This document shows positions 35,106 through 47,685 of a stretch of DNA of 64,000 nt, piece by piece. A model generated the notes under the pieces. That model ran no database searches. It was given only the letters and a program-made list of their open reading frames with translations, and was not told the DNA's origin. Within the stretch, counting starts at the first letter, position 1. The number at the start of each line of letters is the position of its first letter. The stretch comes from Adineta steineri (taxonomy: Eukaryota > Rotifera > Eurotatoria > Adinetida > Adinetidae). Where the stretch lies: the NCBI GenBank assembly GCA_905250115.1, contig CAJNOI010000171.1:103457-167456 (forward strand), given 5' to 3'. The position numbers were made by a program, and so were the translations under genes.

Positions 35106-35109
35106 TTAA

Positions 35110-36056
35110 TTAAGTTGTCATATGTTTTGTGTATTTGAAAGTTAGGAAATAAAAATAGGGTGTGAATGTGGCTGTATGTCAGTAATTGTCAAGTATTTTA
35201 TCTTTTGTGATAAAACAAAATAAAACGTCTTAACATAGTAATAAATTCTTTGAAAAATCAAACTTTGCTCATTTTCAATTATTTTATAAGATAAATATTT
35301 TACAAATTAGTTAACGATGTTTTGCATATAATGAATGGTGTGAGTATGCACGTGCATGAGCAAAGATACGGAAAGTATAGTCATCTTTGATCCATACGCT
35401 TACCCCTAAAATCAATTTGAAGAAGGTTTGAATAGAACTCTTTTTACTAACTGATAAGATCCATTCATCATTTTCAGTTTTGCTTTTTCATATATTGAAT
35501 TTCGAGTTGAATTCATGCATCTTTTTTATGTCTCTTAGAAGAATACATCCTATCGTGATGAACAATTCTGATTTTTATATATCTGATGCAAAAATACTTA
35601 TTGCGCATAGAGAAACAAAGAACGTGATTAAAAATGAGTCCTGATAAAGCAGATTATTTAAGACAGTCAAATAAAAGAAGACATCAAACTAATCATGACT
35701 TATTCATTGACGTCTATCATTTATTGACGATGATAGTTGATATCTTATTTTCAGTTAAAACACGTCCGATAATTAATCTAGACTTTGATCAATTCTTTTT
35801 TTCTCGTTATCATGTTCTTATCCACTAAAATTAAAGATCTTTCTATCATATCAAAAAAAAGAAAAGTATCATGTTGAGTTTAAGTTCCATTTTGTATTTT
35901 CGAATTTCGAAAAAAATAAAATTAAATGATCAATTTTGTTTATTAATTCAATCTAAAATCTGGTTTTTATCTTACCTACGACAAAACCTTCTCTAGAACA
36001 CTATTTTTTCTCTTTATATTATCTTCGAAGAAATGAATAAGAGAAAAAGAGAGAGA
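35110..36056. other. Intergenic, AT-rich
   Basis: Includes two half-hairpin fragments (about 35155-35185 and 35335-35405) and a 64-codon frame at 35634-35828 without coding features. Nothing else recognised. Confidence 0.5.
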
Positions 36057-36063
36057 TATATAA
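36057..36063 (+). promoter_or_regulatory. TATA box of the NHL-GPCR gene
   Basis: TATATAA lies about 105 bp upstream of the ATG at 36167. Confidence 0.5.
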
Positions 36064-36166
36064 CTAGAGAGAAAATCTACAATGAGTGTCATTTTGTTTT
36101 CATCAAAGACAAAGAAGAAGAAGCTTATTCTATTAGTTAAATAATTTATCAAACAAATCTTGTCGA

Positions 36167-39100
36167 ATGATGTTGAATATCTACGTATTTATCATCATTC
36201 TTCTGTTCATTCTCAACAATGAAACATCAGGTAAATACTTTTGTTTATCAAATACTGAAGATCAGCTATTGTTCAAAAATAACACTATTCGTTAAGATCT
36301 TGAGATGAGAATGGGACACAACAGAATAGAAAGAAATCTATTTGATCATATCAGATTATAGCATATGATAAAAAAGGATTAATTGACTTTTCCAGATGAA
36401 ATCGAAATCAAAAAAAGAAAAGATGAACAAACTGATGTAAATGAAAACGACATTTTATGAAATTATTTGACTAATATGGTTTGCGATAAGATGTAGATAC
36501 ATTTATTTCATACAGATCACCATCTTCATTATATAAAAAGTACTATGACTATGATTAAATAACTATATTGTGTTTGATGTACTCAAACAGTTTTATGTAT
36601 AAAAAGAGAAGTGAGGTATGAAGTCAGTTGATCATCCACTTCTATATCGTTATATTACTTATTCTTATAAAAAATGAAAAGGATTTAAAACTTTTGAACT
36701 GCACAAAAGAAAAGCATCTTTTTTTTAGAACATATGAAATTATTTCATAGAAATGACTTTGATTGATCAATGAAACGATAAATATTCTTCATCGATACTT
36801 TCGAGACAAGATTCCTTGTGAGAAAATATTAACTTTTAAACTGTAGAAATAAATACATCTGCTAGAAAAAAAGAGCACAAATCATATGATAATGTAGAAC
36901 TAAATTGCGCGTGCAAAATTTATGATTGACACTACCATCTTTATCACTAGACTATCACAAAAGAATATTGTTAGGTAAGACAAGATTTGAATCAAAGATA
37001 AAATATAGATAAGTTTTTCGTATCTTTAAAAGGAGTCGATGATTATTAATATTGTTTTCTCAAAATATTCGAGTTGAAATAATGAGAGGAAAAAAAGAAG
37101 AAGAGGAGGTGTTAGATTAAATTAAAGTATTATTTGAAATTTTCTTAAATAATTTCTTTGAATGACTACTTAATTAAAGATTAGCACGAGAATTTTCTCC
37201 TCTCTTTCACATATTAGATTTAACTGAAATGATTTAAGATGAATAAATTCACAATGTTTTTCATATGAACATTAGAATTGATTTTAAAATTCAAAGGCAT
37301 TTTGTTCAGATCTCAATCACAATTTCAAGAAACTCGTTTTCATTCTAAACAATTCTTTTCCCTCCTTCCACTTCATTTTCATTGAACTAATAAAAAAATT
37401 AATTTGATTATTTTTTTGTCTTCAATGTTAATCATATATTTTCAAGGATCAAACATAATTATTTTTCTTTTACAACAAAAAAATTTATGAATGTAGTCCT
37501 CTCTTAGTTGATATTTACAAGTCATCCGAGAAAATAGAACAACAATCATAGGAATCTTCTCAAAATTGATCTCAATGAATTTTTTCACGAGAAAACATAA
37601 ATTAACAATTTAATTTCGTTTACAGTTCTTTTTTAATATTCTTTCTATTTCTCTCGTTTTAGCTCTTTCATTCAATCAGCCAAAGTTTTCTCCTACACCT
37701 TTTTGGAATTCCAATGGAGTTACCATTGCTAATCGATCGATTGTTGGTGAAAAACCTTGGGCCATTTTTGTGAACACAAACAATACAGTCTATGTCGCTA
37801 ATCGTGAAAACAGCACAATTCTAATATGGCAAGAAGAGAGTCTCAATCCAACAAAGATCATTCACGGTAATTTTACAGAGCCCTATTCTCTCTTCGTGAC
37901 GTCAAATGGTGATATTTATATGGATGATGGTGAGAAGAACGGTCGAGTGCAAAAATGGATAGCAGAAACAAATACCTTTGCCACGGTGATGAATGTCAAC
38001 TCATCATGTTATGGTTTGTTTGTCGATAACAATGATACTCTTTACTGTTCAATGCGCTATCGTGATGTAGTAGTGAAAAGATCATTAAATAATTCTGACA
38101 TGAATTTGAATCGTGTTGCTGCTGGAACGGGTATTTTCGGATTAGCTTCGAATCAACTCAATCAACCTCATGGAATCTTTGTTGATGTGAATTTGGATTT
38201 ATATGTGGCAGATTGCCTAAATAATCGTGTTCAGTTGTTCCAGTCGGGAGAATCAAATGGCATCACAGTAGCTGGATACGCATCACTTAATCCAACAATT
38301 ACACTTTATTGGCCAACTGGAATTATATTAGATGCTGAGAAATATTTATTCATTGTGGATCAACTCAATAGTCGCATTGTTGGTTCAAGCTTGAATGGTT
38401 TTCGATGTTTAGTTGGATGTTACGGAGGCGGGGGGCAATCCAATAAATTGAGCGGTCCACTTAGTTTGAGTTTTGACCGTTCTGGAAACATGTTTGTTAC
38501 TGATACATCAAATCATCGAATTCAAAAATTTTTCCTGATGAAGGATTCTTTTGGTAAGTTGAAGAAAAGTTGAATGAAATGAAGAGATGTGAATAGATAA
38601 ATAACAGAAGTTAATAAAGATATTTGAATATAAAAAACGAAAGAAAACAAAAATGATTGAGTAAGATTAATTAAACCAATGTGTAAAAGAATGTGTCTAA
38701 AGAAATGAAATGTTTAGATTAGACAGAGCCATGCGTCAATTGCTTGAGGCAAACAATCTTGGTGTTTTCGTTGATATTAAAGAATAAAGAAAGAAAAAGT
38801 TCTATCCTTAATGGAGTGATAGAAAGGGCTTTGATATTTCATTTCATATGTCTCAAAGAACATTTTATCAATGAAACAGTTTTCATCAAAATAGAATCTC
38901 TTCATATCTTTGTCGATATAGTTTTAATATAAATTATTTTATGATTTGACTTCATATTTCATATTTCATATTTCGATATGTTTAATTCAAGAAAAATAGG
39001 AGAAATATTAGTTTCAACAGCTAGTTTTTCTTCTTTCTTATGTAGAAAATGAGTTTAGTCATTGTTTCTCTTTAAGAGAGATAACTTTCAACATGAAATA

Positions 39101-42100
39101 TTATAAAAAAAATAAAATTTCTTATAAAGAAATGTTTGATTGTTGATTTGTTCTTTGAATAGTTGAAGGCAATCTAGAATATGATATATATTATTATTTC
39201 TGTAATTGTAAACAAAGAATATTTTCTATGAAAGGCAAGATTTATTTATGGGATAAAGTAAATAAAATTTCTTGAGCTGATTTTGAATAAAAATATTTAC
39301 TTGCTTAATCAAATTCATTTTTTTAAGAGGATCAATAGGGAAAATTGGTTTTTAATCAAATCTATTTTAGACCGTTCTTAAATGAAAACTTTACATAAGT
39401 TAATTAACAAAGTTTTGTTTACATTTTTAAACGCTGATGAGAAAAAGTTGTTCTGACTGATAAAAAATTCGTTAGTTGTACAAATATTTATTTTAATTTT
39501 TCTTGAAGATGTTCATTTAATGATTGGTTTCATTTTAGGAGAACTATTTATTCTTTTCACATGAAAATAAAAATTTTCTTGTTTTGCTCTTTATTTCATA
39601 GGAAAAACATTAAAATCTATAAAATGCTATTAAGATTACAAAGAAGGATTTGTTTTATTTATATTGAACAAACGCGAAATATTGTAATCTTTGATGAATC
39701 TTTGAAATTTCTTGAGATAAAAATTCTTCGAGCGACAATGTGTATGAAGAATGTCTGTAGAGAGAAAAGAAGAATTTCTGAGTTCGAAAAAAAGAATTTT
39801 GATTGATAAAAATTTCTTCTTTTCTGTTGATTATTTTTCTTTAAATAAATAATTTTTTTTATTCAACTATTTTCTTTTATACAATTTATTCAGATCTTCT
39901 ATAAGATTTTTCAAGAAAAAGTAATAAGAAAATTTTTTATCTAAAATAATCAACATCGGTGTTTTAACGAAAAATATTTGAACAATATCGAAATTCGTAG
40001 TTCATATCAAAATTAATAAAAATCATTGTTAACAAACATTTCTAAATGTGTTTTTCATCAAAAAGTTCTTTGAAGAAACTTTATTTTTCTCCTGTGAATA
40101 TATAAATTGATAGTTTCATTTCATTTACAGTTCTTCTCTAATATACTTTCGATTTTTCTTGTGTTTAGCTCTTTCATTCAATCAGCCAAAGTTTTGTCTA
40201 AATGCTACTTGGAATTTTAATGGATTTACCATTGCCAATCGATCGATTGTTGGTGAAAAACCTTGGGCCATTTTTGTGAACACAAACAATACAATTTATG
40301 TCGCTAATCGAGAAAACAGCACAATTCTAATATGGCAAGAAGAGAGTCTCAATCCAACAAAGATCATTCACGGTAATTTTACAGAGCCCTATTCTCTCTT
40401 CGTGACGTCAAATGGTGATATTTATATTAATGATGGTAAGTATGAGAGTGGTCAAGTACAGAAATGGAGTGCAGAAACAAACACCTTTGGGACGGTGATG
40501 AATGTCAACTCATCATGTTATGGTTTGTTTGTCGATATCAATGATACTCTTTATTGTTCAATGCATGATCATCATCAAGTAGTGAAAAGATCATTAAGCG
40601 ATTCGGTGATTAATTCGAATCGTGTTGCTGCTGGAACAGGTAATAAAGGAAAGGACTCGAATCAACTCAATCAACCTCATGGAATCTTTGTCGATGTGAA
40701 TTTGGATTTATATGTGGCAGATTGCCTAAATAATCGTGTTCAGTTGTTCCAGTCGGGAGAATCAAATGGCATCACAGTAGCTAATCAATACTTATCAATT
40801 AATCCAATAATTACACTTGATTGTCCAACTGGAATTATATTAGATGCTGAGAAGTATTTATTCATTGTGGATGCAGGCAAGAATCGTATCGTTGGTTCAG
40901 GCTTGAATGGTTTTCGATGTTTAGTTGGATGTGATGGAGTGGGTTCGCAAGTCAATCAATTGAATAAGCCATTTAGTTTGAGTTTTGATCGTTCTGGAAA
41001 CATGTTTGTTATTGATTTCGGAAATCATCGAATTCAAAAATTCAAATATTTAAAAAGATATTGTGGTAAGTTGAAGTATAATCGAATGAGATGATGAAAT
41101 GTGAATGTTGATAAAGAAAAGCTGTATAGTTGTTGTTAGAAGAAACCGAAGTCGAAATCAAACGAAAAAAACTGCACAAGAAACTTTTTTGATAAAAAAA
41201 CAATAAAATTGTGCGAATAAAATAATTGATTAATTTCAGAATTTCAATATAAAACTAGTAAATTCATTTAAAATATGAAACTTCAATTGATTATAGATAT
41301 TCTTCTTTTAAACGTTCTCACTCTCAAGATGAAAAGATATTTATTCAGATCAGAAAAATCATCAAAGGTTTTGATTGTTATCCAGCGAATAGCACACAGA
41401 ACTTCTTAGATATTGCGTAGAAACTATCTGATCGACGTAAAAAATATTATGTTTTATTTGATTGATTGATTGCGAAAAAAATTCTTATTTAAATCTAATC
41501 ATTTAGAAGTTTCTCTCTCTTCATTCGTCAGATTTTATTTCAAATTTTTAAATTTCTTGTAAAAATCAAACAATTTTATTAGATTCTCTTCGATACTGTT
41601 CAACTTACATAATATTTTTTCTTTTCAAAATGTCGAAAAACGAATAAAACTACAGAATAAACTCTGATCATTTCAAATGCTATATGATGGAGAAACAGTC
41701 TTTTATCCTTTTGAATACAGATTTCTATTCAAAAAGACTTGTATCTTTGTGTACTCATAATAAACTTAAATTGACTTTATTGTTCATTTAGTCAATAATT
41801 TCTTGGTTTCCCAAAACATCTATTCAGCGTCATTGACAAGCAACAATCAAATTTATTACCGAGGTTGTGACAAACAAAATTTTTATTATGAATCTATTCA
41901 AGTGAAGGTGATCGAAAGTGGTTCCTACAGTTTTCATGGTATTGGTACTATTGATCCATATGGATCTATTTACAACAACAAATTTAATCCACTTGATCCA
42001 TCGAAGAATTTGATCGACCGGGAGTACGCTCGTCCCCCTGATATTCACTTTAAACTTGATATTCATCTTTATGTTGACATAATATATGTATTGGTTATTT

Positions 42101-44673
42101 CAACATTTGATTCGAAAGAAACTGGAGAATTTTCGATCAATGTATTGGGTGAAAATAAAGTTAATCTCGATCGTCTCAGTAAGTATATGGATATTTATGT
42201 TAGATTTTAAATAACTCATACAAAGTACACAGTATATCTTTTACATTCAATGCCATCTTTTATTTTATACTTAGAGAATGTACTGGACTCATATCATCTG
42301 ATATTAAGGCATTTTCTAGCAAGATATCTATTCGTATATATTGCTACCACTATCTTAGTGGATGAATACTATTTATTATCTACAGATACTGAATAAAAAA
42401 TGTTCTAAAAAGATTAGTCAATGAGATGTATGGAAATAATTAACAGTGAAATGTTGAAAATTCAAAGAGTATCTTGCTTTAGCTCAGTACTTTTAGATTG
42501 GTGTGATATATTGATTTTAGAATACGCACTTGGAGAATGTGAATTTGGTACATTTACTAATCTCTATTTGAAAAATTAAATCTACATAGGAATTCTCAAA
42601 GATTTCGCTTTTATCGCTGTGCGATAACAGTATCATGAACAAAGCATTGATGAACTATTTCTGTTATCTTATTAGTCGATAAATATTTTCTGAATGGAAT
42701 ATGGACGACAAAAATTTGCAATAGTATCGAAATTCTATGAATTATTTGAGTTTATTTTTTATTGAACAGGTACTCCAGTAAATATTCAGCTAAGATATCC
42801 ATCAAAATTAACTGAGAATAGTCCAACATATTATCGAGATTGTGAAGTACCACAATGCCATTATGAAACTTTACAAATTTATGTTAATACAACGAGTTTG
42901 TATGTTATTTGGAGTGAAGGTAATATTAATGCATATGGATATATCTACAAAAATGATTTCAATCCTCTAAAACCATTTGAAAATTTACTTCTGTCACATG
43001 ACGGTAAATGTAATGATGGACAATTCAAATTAATCATCAATCTCGAGAACGCCACTCGATACATATTAGTTGTGACAACACACGAGCCTAAGATAATTGG
43101 CAACTTTTCTGTTTTTATCTCCGGACCAAACAATATTAGTCTTAGTCCTTTCAGTAAGTATTTATATGATTTATTCGATAAAGAATATATAATGCTATAA
43201 AATACGTGAAAAGAAGATTCTTTATATTTTTTGATTAGTGAGCAATTCTTATTTCAGATTTTGAAGAAAGATCTATCGAATTATTGAATTAAATAGGTTT
43301 CAGAATCTTTGAGTCTATTGATCTGTTAGAAAAGACACTTGATTAGCATAAATTCTAGACAGATTTTTCATATTTTGACTGTTGCTACTTACAACCTTCC
43401 AAATCTTTATGGATTTGCAGTTTCGAAGACTCGAAATCTTGCAAAAGTTTTTACTTATATATGCAAAATGCACATATTTCGATATATTGTAAAACCTTTT
43501 CATTGAAGAAACGAGTAAATTGCCGAAACTGAATATGTTGATTGTCAAAACAACTGAATTTCTTCATTATTCTCTTTTCAAAATATATTCAATATTTTAG
43601 ATCCAAAAGAAAGTAGTTGTGTGATTGGTGATCAATGTAACATTTATCTCAAAGGGATTGGTTTGACACTCGATGATATTTTACGCGATGAACTTCAACC
43701 AAACAAAGTGTTGAATAATCAATCATTTTCGATTAAATTAAGTGCGGGTTTATCAATAATTATGTTTGTCGCAGGATTAATCAATAGTATTCTTTCTTTT
43801 ATTACATTTCAACATAAAGATTCTCAACAAGTTGGATGTGGAATGTATCTATTGGCGTCATCGATTACTTCTCTTTTGACACTGAGTATATTCATAGTTA
43901 AATTATGGTTTGTTGTTTTTACTCATATCAATGTATCCACGAGTCTCTCTATTCTTCGTGGAGGTTGCGCATCTATTGAACCAATTCTAAAACTTTTTCT
44001 CTACTTGGATGGTTGGCTTAATGCTTGTGTAGCAGCTGAACGAGCAGTGCTTATGTTTAAAGGAGTAAACTTTGATAAGAAAAAGAGCAAATTTATTGCT
44101 CGACGAACAATTCTTATTTTACCATTCTGTATTTGTGGTACTCTTATTCACGAGCTCGCATCTCGCAGATTGTTCGTTTATGAACCAAGACTAGATACGA
44201 CATATACGAATAAGACTAATGAAGACACAAACAACCGATATGTATCATGTATTACTCATTATTCTCCTTCTATCCAAGGTTACAATACAGCTGTTCTATT
44301 TTTCCATCTTGTTGGTCCATTTTTTGTTAATCTTTTCTCTGCATTATTCATCATCTTTGGAGGTGCTCAACAACGATCAGTGGCACAGGCTAATAAGACT
44401 TTTAAACAACATGTTCAAGAACAATTCCGTGAACATAAACAATTGATCATTAGTCCAATAGTTTTACTCATCTTATCAATACCTCGCCTGATCATTTCAC
44501 TACTTCCTGGTTGTGCGAAAACATCTAAAAACTTGTGGTTGTATCTTGGAGCGTATTTCATTTCGTTTACTCCTTCAATGCTAATTTTTCTTATCTTTGT
44601 CTTTCCTTCAGACTTGTATATGAAAGCATTTAAACAATCTTTGACTTGTATTCGAAGGCGTACTCCTCCGTAA
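36167..44673 (+). CDS. NHL-propeller 7TM receptor with duplicated propeller exon
   Basis: Exons: 36167-36230 (signal peptide MMLNIYVFIIILLFILNNETS), 37663-38553 and 40169-41065 (two homologous NHL propellers), 41792-42178 and 42770-43153 (two related beta-sandwich domains, each with YRGC or YRDC, a YxSIYxNxFNPL-type motif and a GEFSI or GNFSVFI strand), and 43601-44673 (7TM). Every internal junction is phase 1, so any combination of internal exons stays in frame: 932 or 934 residues with one propeller, 1231 with both. The 7TM part shows a TM3 end WLNACVAAERA in the DRY position, a TM6 with SIPRLII and no CWxP, and a TM7 ending FVFPSDLYMKAF like a degenerate NPxxY, followed by a short basic tail. 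It is probably a rhodopsin-like orphan receptor sensing an extracellular ligand through the propeller. Confidence 0.85.
37663..38553 (+). repeat. Duplicated NHL exon, copy A
   Basis: 891 nt (297 codons), phase 1 at both ends. Shares long identical stretches with copy B (such as RSIVGEKPWAIFVNTNNT and QLNQPHGIFVDVNLDLYV) but differs in clustered positions. The acceptor-proximal intron sequence (about 45 bp) is also duplicated. Confidence 0.85.
40169..41065 (+). repeat. Duplicated NHL exon, copy B
   Basis: 897 nt (299 codons), phase 1 at both ends. It keeps the Cys in FCLNATWNFNG near its start, which copy A has replaced (FSPTPFWNSNG). Differences from A are concentrated at loop positions, for example MDDGEKNGRVQKW versus INDGKYESGQVQKW. 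Confidence 0.85.
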
Positions 44674-46088
44674 TCAATCCGTTTAGTTTCAATAACATTA
44701 CTATTGTAATAAATACAAAAGACATTATTTATTTGTTTGCTTCTCGTGATGAATTAATCGATGTACTGTTGCATTTGAAAATTATGTTTGGAAAAAGACA
44801 TTCAATACTTACTTATACCTCGTTGCAGATGATCATCAATTGAAATAACAACATGTTGAATGATAATGAATGGTGGAGACACAAAACGATTGTTATTCTG
44901 TTTTACTACAGAATGCAATAGTTGATGTGTCTGTTAGACTAACTGATAAAGATTTAAAGAAGCTATCTCAACTTTATGAAAACTATATTCTTTGCAACAT
45001 TATTCACGTTTCTTCTTGTCTGTCTATTGTGTGCTTTTCATATTGCTTTATTTTCTGTATTAAAATCGACTGGAAGTGCTTAGATATGCAAAAAGAAAGA
45101 TTGGGTATCTGTTTTATGAAAATTCAAATCAGTCTCTCGAACTGACACTGAAGAAATGTTTTCGTCTTTTAAAATGTTTTATCCGATGACATAATATATC
45201 TTGAGGGTGTCGATGAGGGCCAGAATGTTTTGTTTACTCTCTCATACAGCGCTATTATCTTCATAGCTTGTGCTTTTTCCGATTGACTTCATCTGACAAA
45301 CGTTCCGAATCATTCATTTGAAATCGAGGATTTAAAGGCTGTATAACTTTTTTTTTCATAAAAGAGAATACAAAAAAAAGATTATAATGTTTTAATTAAG
45401 TTAAATCTGAATTTAAATGTCTAACTTTGCTTTAGTTAACTACACACTCGCCCATTGTTCTTATTTGTTGGATGAATATATCAGTGTTGATTACCAAGTA
45501 GATAAAAGAGTTCTAACGGATAAAATCCTATGATACACAATGTTTTTTTTGTTTTTAAAAGAGATTCTGTGAAACATTTTGGTACATCTAACAATTTATA
45601 TCAGAATGTAGCATATAATTCGATCTGCCACTAAACCAAGTATTGTTTCTTTGTTTTTACACGTAAGAAATAGGGTGTGCGTGTGAATAAAGTAGAATAC
45701 ATATACCTAGAAGCGGCATCAAGACTTTTACTTTGGAGGAGCTTAGCTCCCTAAATCTTGAATTTATTTAAGAAACTCAGAGAGTTGAGTTCTCATCGCC
45801 CTCTTTGGCGCCACGACTGCATACATTCGTCAACATAGTTTCAGTATTATACGATAATTCACAAGTAATCATTTATGAGTATAATTAACTTTAGTAAAAA
45901 TATTCAATTTTATTACAAATAAAAAAACAGAAATAAAATGATTTGATCGCAAACGAGGTATCGTGGTATTTTTTATGGTTCTTATTATGTATGAAAGAAC
46001 GAGTTGTTGTGCAAGAATGTTTTTCTTTGTGTTTGTATAGTGAAGCAAATTCTAAACAACTGCCATATAAACAAAAAGAAACAATTAC
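44674..46088. other. Intergenic with small palindromes
   Basis: A 91-codon frame at 44870-45145 has an ATG but no recognisable features and is not called. A GGGTGTGCGTGTG half-hairpin is near 45671. GGAGCTTAGCTCC (45738-45750) is a perfect small palindrome. Otherwise AT-rich. Confidence 0.5.
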
Positions 46089-47144
46089 ATGAGAATGTCG
46101 TCAATGGATAAGAAATCACGAGTAATTATCGACTTGAATAAAATATTAAATGACAATGATTTTACTGAAATAAAACAAATGGAAAATGAATTTAAATTGA
46201 ATGGTTGGTGTTTTGTCTATTTACCAAAAGAACTCATTCCAGATCCAAAATTGCTCAAAGAAATGACACTTTTTTTTCGTTTGGATACTGGAAAGGATCG
46301 ATGTTCATCGATGTCAGGAATATATGGTTATTCGAAAGTGAGTCATAAAGAAGGAATTAAACTATTGACGGGACGTTATTATAGTAAATTTGCACATAAA
46401 AGATTAATACCATATGCAATGGTTCATCCATTAAACTATCTTTGTCAAGTATTAGATGCAATAACAAAACGTTTAATTGAAATTCTTGATCAAAATTTAA
46501 TATTTCAAGAGAAACCATCATTATCAAATCTTATTGAACGTGCTGATCTACCGTTGGCGGATGGGCATTTTGGTATGCTTGATATTGTATCTTATTTTAA
46601 TACTAATCGAGGTATTCAACCACCACCATCAAATGGACAAACAATTGAAGAAGTCAATTGTGTTCCACATTATGATCCTGGATTACTTTCAATTAGTATA
46701 TTATCAACACATGAAGGACTACAATTAAAAGATATGACAAATAATGAATGGATAGATGGACCATTAGAATCAAATATTGGTGTCATTTGGTTAGGAGAAG
46801 CAGCATCTCGAATAACAGGAAATCGATTAAAACCAGGTATTCATCGAGTTATTTATCCTCAAGAAATAAAACCTCGACTGACAATTTGGTATGAATTATG
46901 TACAATTGAACAATTAAAAGCTATTAGTGGCGAGAAGGAAGATGAACCAATGGATCCTGGAGAGGTCATATTTGAGAATCTTCCTGATTCACTTCCATTA
47001 ACTATTTTACCTGGTGAGAAAAAACTGGCATTTTTAAAACGAGTTGAAATGTCGTATGGATTAGCAAGTAGCAAAGCTGGTCCACCGATTTATAAATTTG
47101 ACAAACATACTATTACATATCCAATGACCAATAAAAAATTCTAA
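46089..47144 (+). CDS. 2OG-Fe(II) oxygenase-like (isopenicillin N synthase-type) protein
   Basis: Single-exon gene of 351 residues; ATG 46089, with alternatives at residues 3 and 6. The jelly-roll signature of non-haem iron dioxygenases is present: H194-Y-D196 (VPHYDPGLLSISIL), the distal His at about 252 (PGIHRVIYP), and Arg at about 263 in PRLTIWYEL, where the 2OG-binding RxS normally sits, here R-L-T. A further family-like block is GLQLKDMTNNEWIDG. It would oxidise a small-molecule or peptide substrate using Fe(II), O2 and probably 2-oxoglutarate. The substrate is unknown. The absence of introns and this family's abundance in bacteria, fungi and plants make horizontal origin possible but untested. 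Confidence 0.82.
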   Translation: MRMSSMDKKSRVIIDLNKILNDNDFTEIKQMENEFKLNGWCFVYLPKELIPDPKLLKEMTLFFRLDTGKDRCSSMSGIYGYSKVSHKEGIKLLTGRYYSKFAHKRLIPYAMVHPLNYLCQVLDAITKRLIEILDQNLIFQEKPSLSNLIERADLPLADGHFGMLDIVSYFNTNRGIQPPPSNGQTIEEVNCVPHYDPGLLSISILSTHEGLQLKDMTNNEWIDGPLESNIGVIWLGEAASRITGNRLKPGIHRVIYPQEIKPRLTIWYELCTIEQLKAISGEKEDEPMDPGEVIFENLPDSLPLTILPGEKKLAFLKRVEMSYGLASSKAGPPIYKFDKHTITYPMTNKKF

Positions 47145-47685
47145 TTCTTGTTTTATTTAATTTTGCATTAGAAGACTTTTTTTTCGAGAAATAGACAAAT
47201 CTAGACTGTATCAGAGAGAATCGAATTAATCTTGAATATTAAATATAATCTTTCATATGTTCAGTTAACTAATACAGAAGATTTTATTTAGAGTATGTCG
47301 GTGTAGATAAATAAGAAACGCTCACACTCATCCTGAATATCAAACGACATTGTGAAAATTATCGATTGATTTACAGTTAATATAAATGAATAGAAAATAA
47401 AATAAAAGACGCATGATCAAATCTGCATAAATCAAAACATATGTATATGCCGCAATATTATGGCTGAAGGCTATGGCAGACACTTTCTATAAGAATGATT
47501 CATGTATAAATTTTGAGTCATCATTCTCTCCATATTTTTTTCTTTCCTCTGGAAGATTCCTTTTCAAATGGTAGTAAGCTAAATAATACGAGCAAATGTC
47601 GTCAGTTTCTATTAGCATAAAAACAAACATACTGCCATTTACATTGCATTAACTTTGGCAGTTACGCTCTTCTTTTCGTCCAGAT
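47145..47685. other. Intergenic with a weak hairpin
   Basis: Hairpin-like GAGTATGTCGGTGTAG / CTCACACTCATCCTG at 47290-47335; otherwise nothing recognised. Confidence 0.45.
47290..47335. repeat. Short hairpin, dispersed family
   Basis: Imperfect arms, 146 bp 3' of the oxygenase stop codon. Confidence 0.35.

Noticed and set aside
36598-36606. TATAAAAAG inside intron 1 of the NHL-GPCR gene as an alternative promoter
   Set aside because: No first exon with a signal peptide could be found downstream of it before the propeller exon, so it may be chance in AT-rich sequence.
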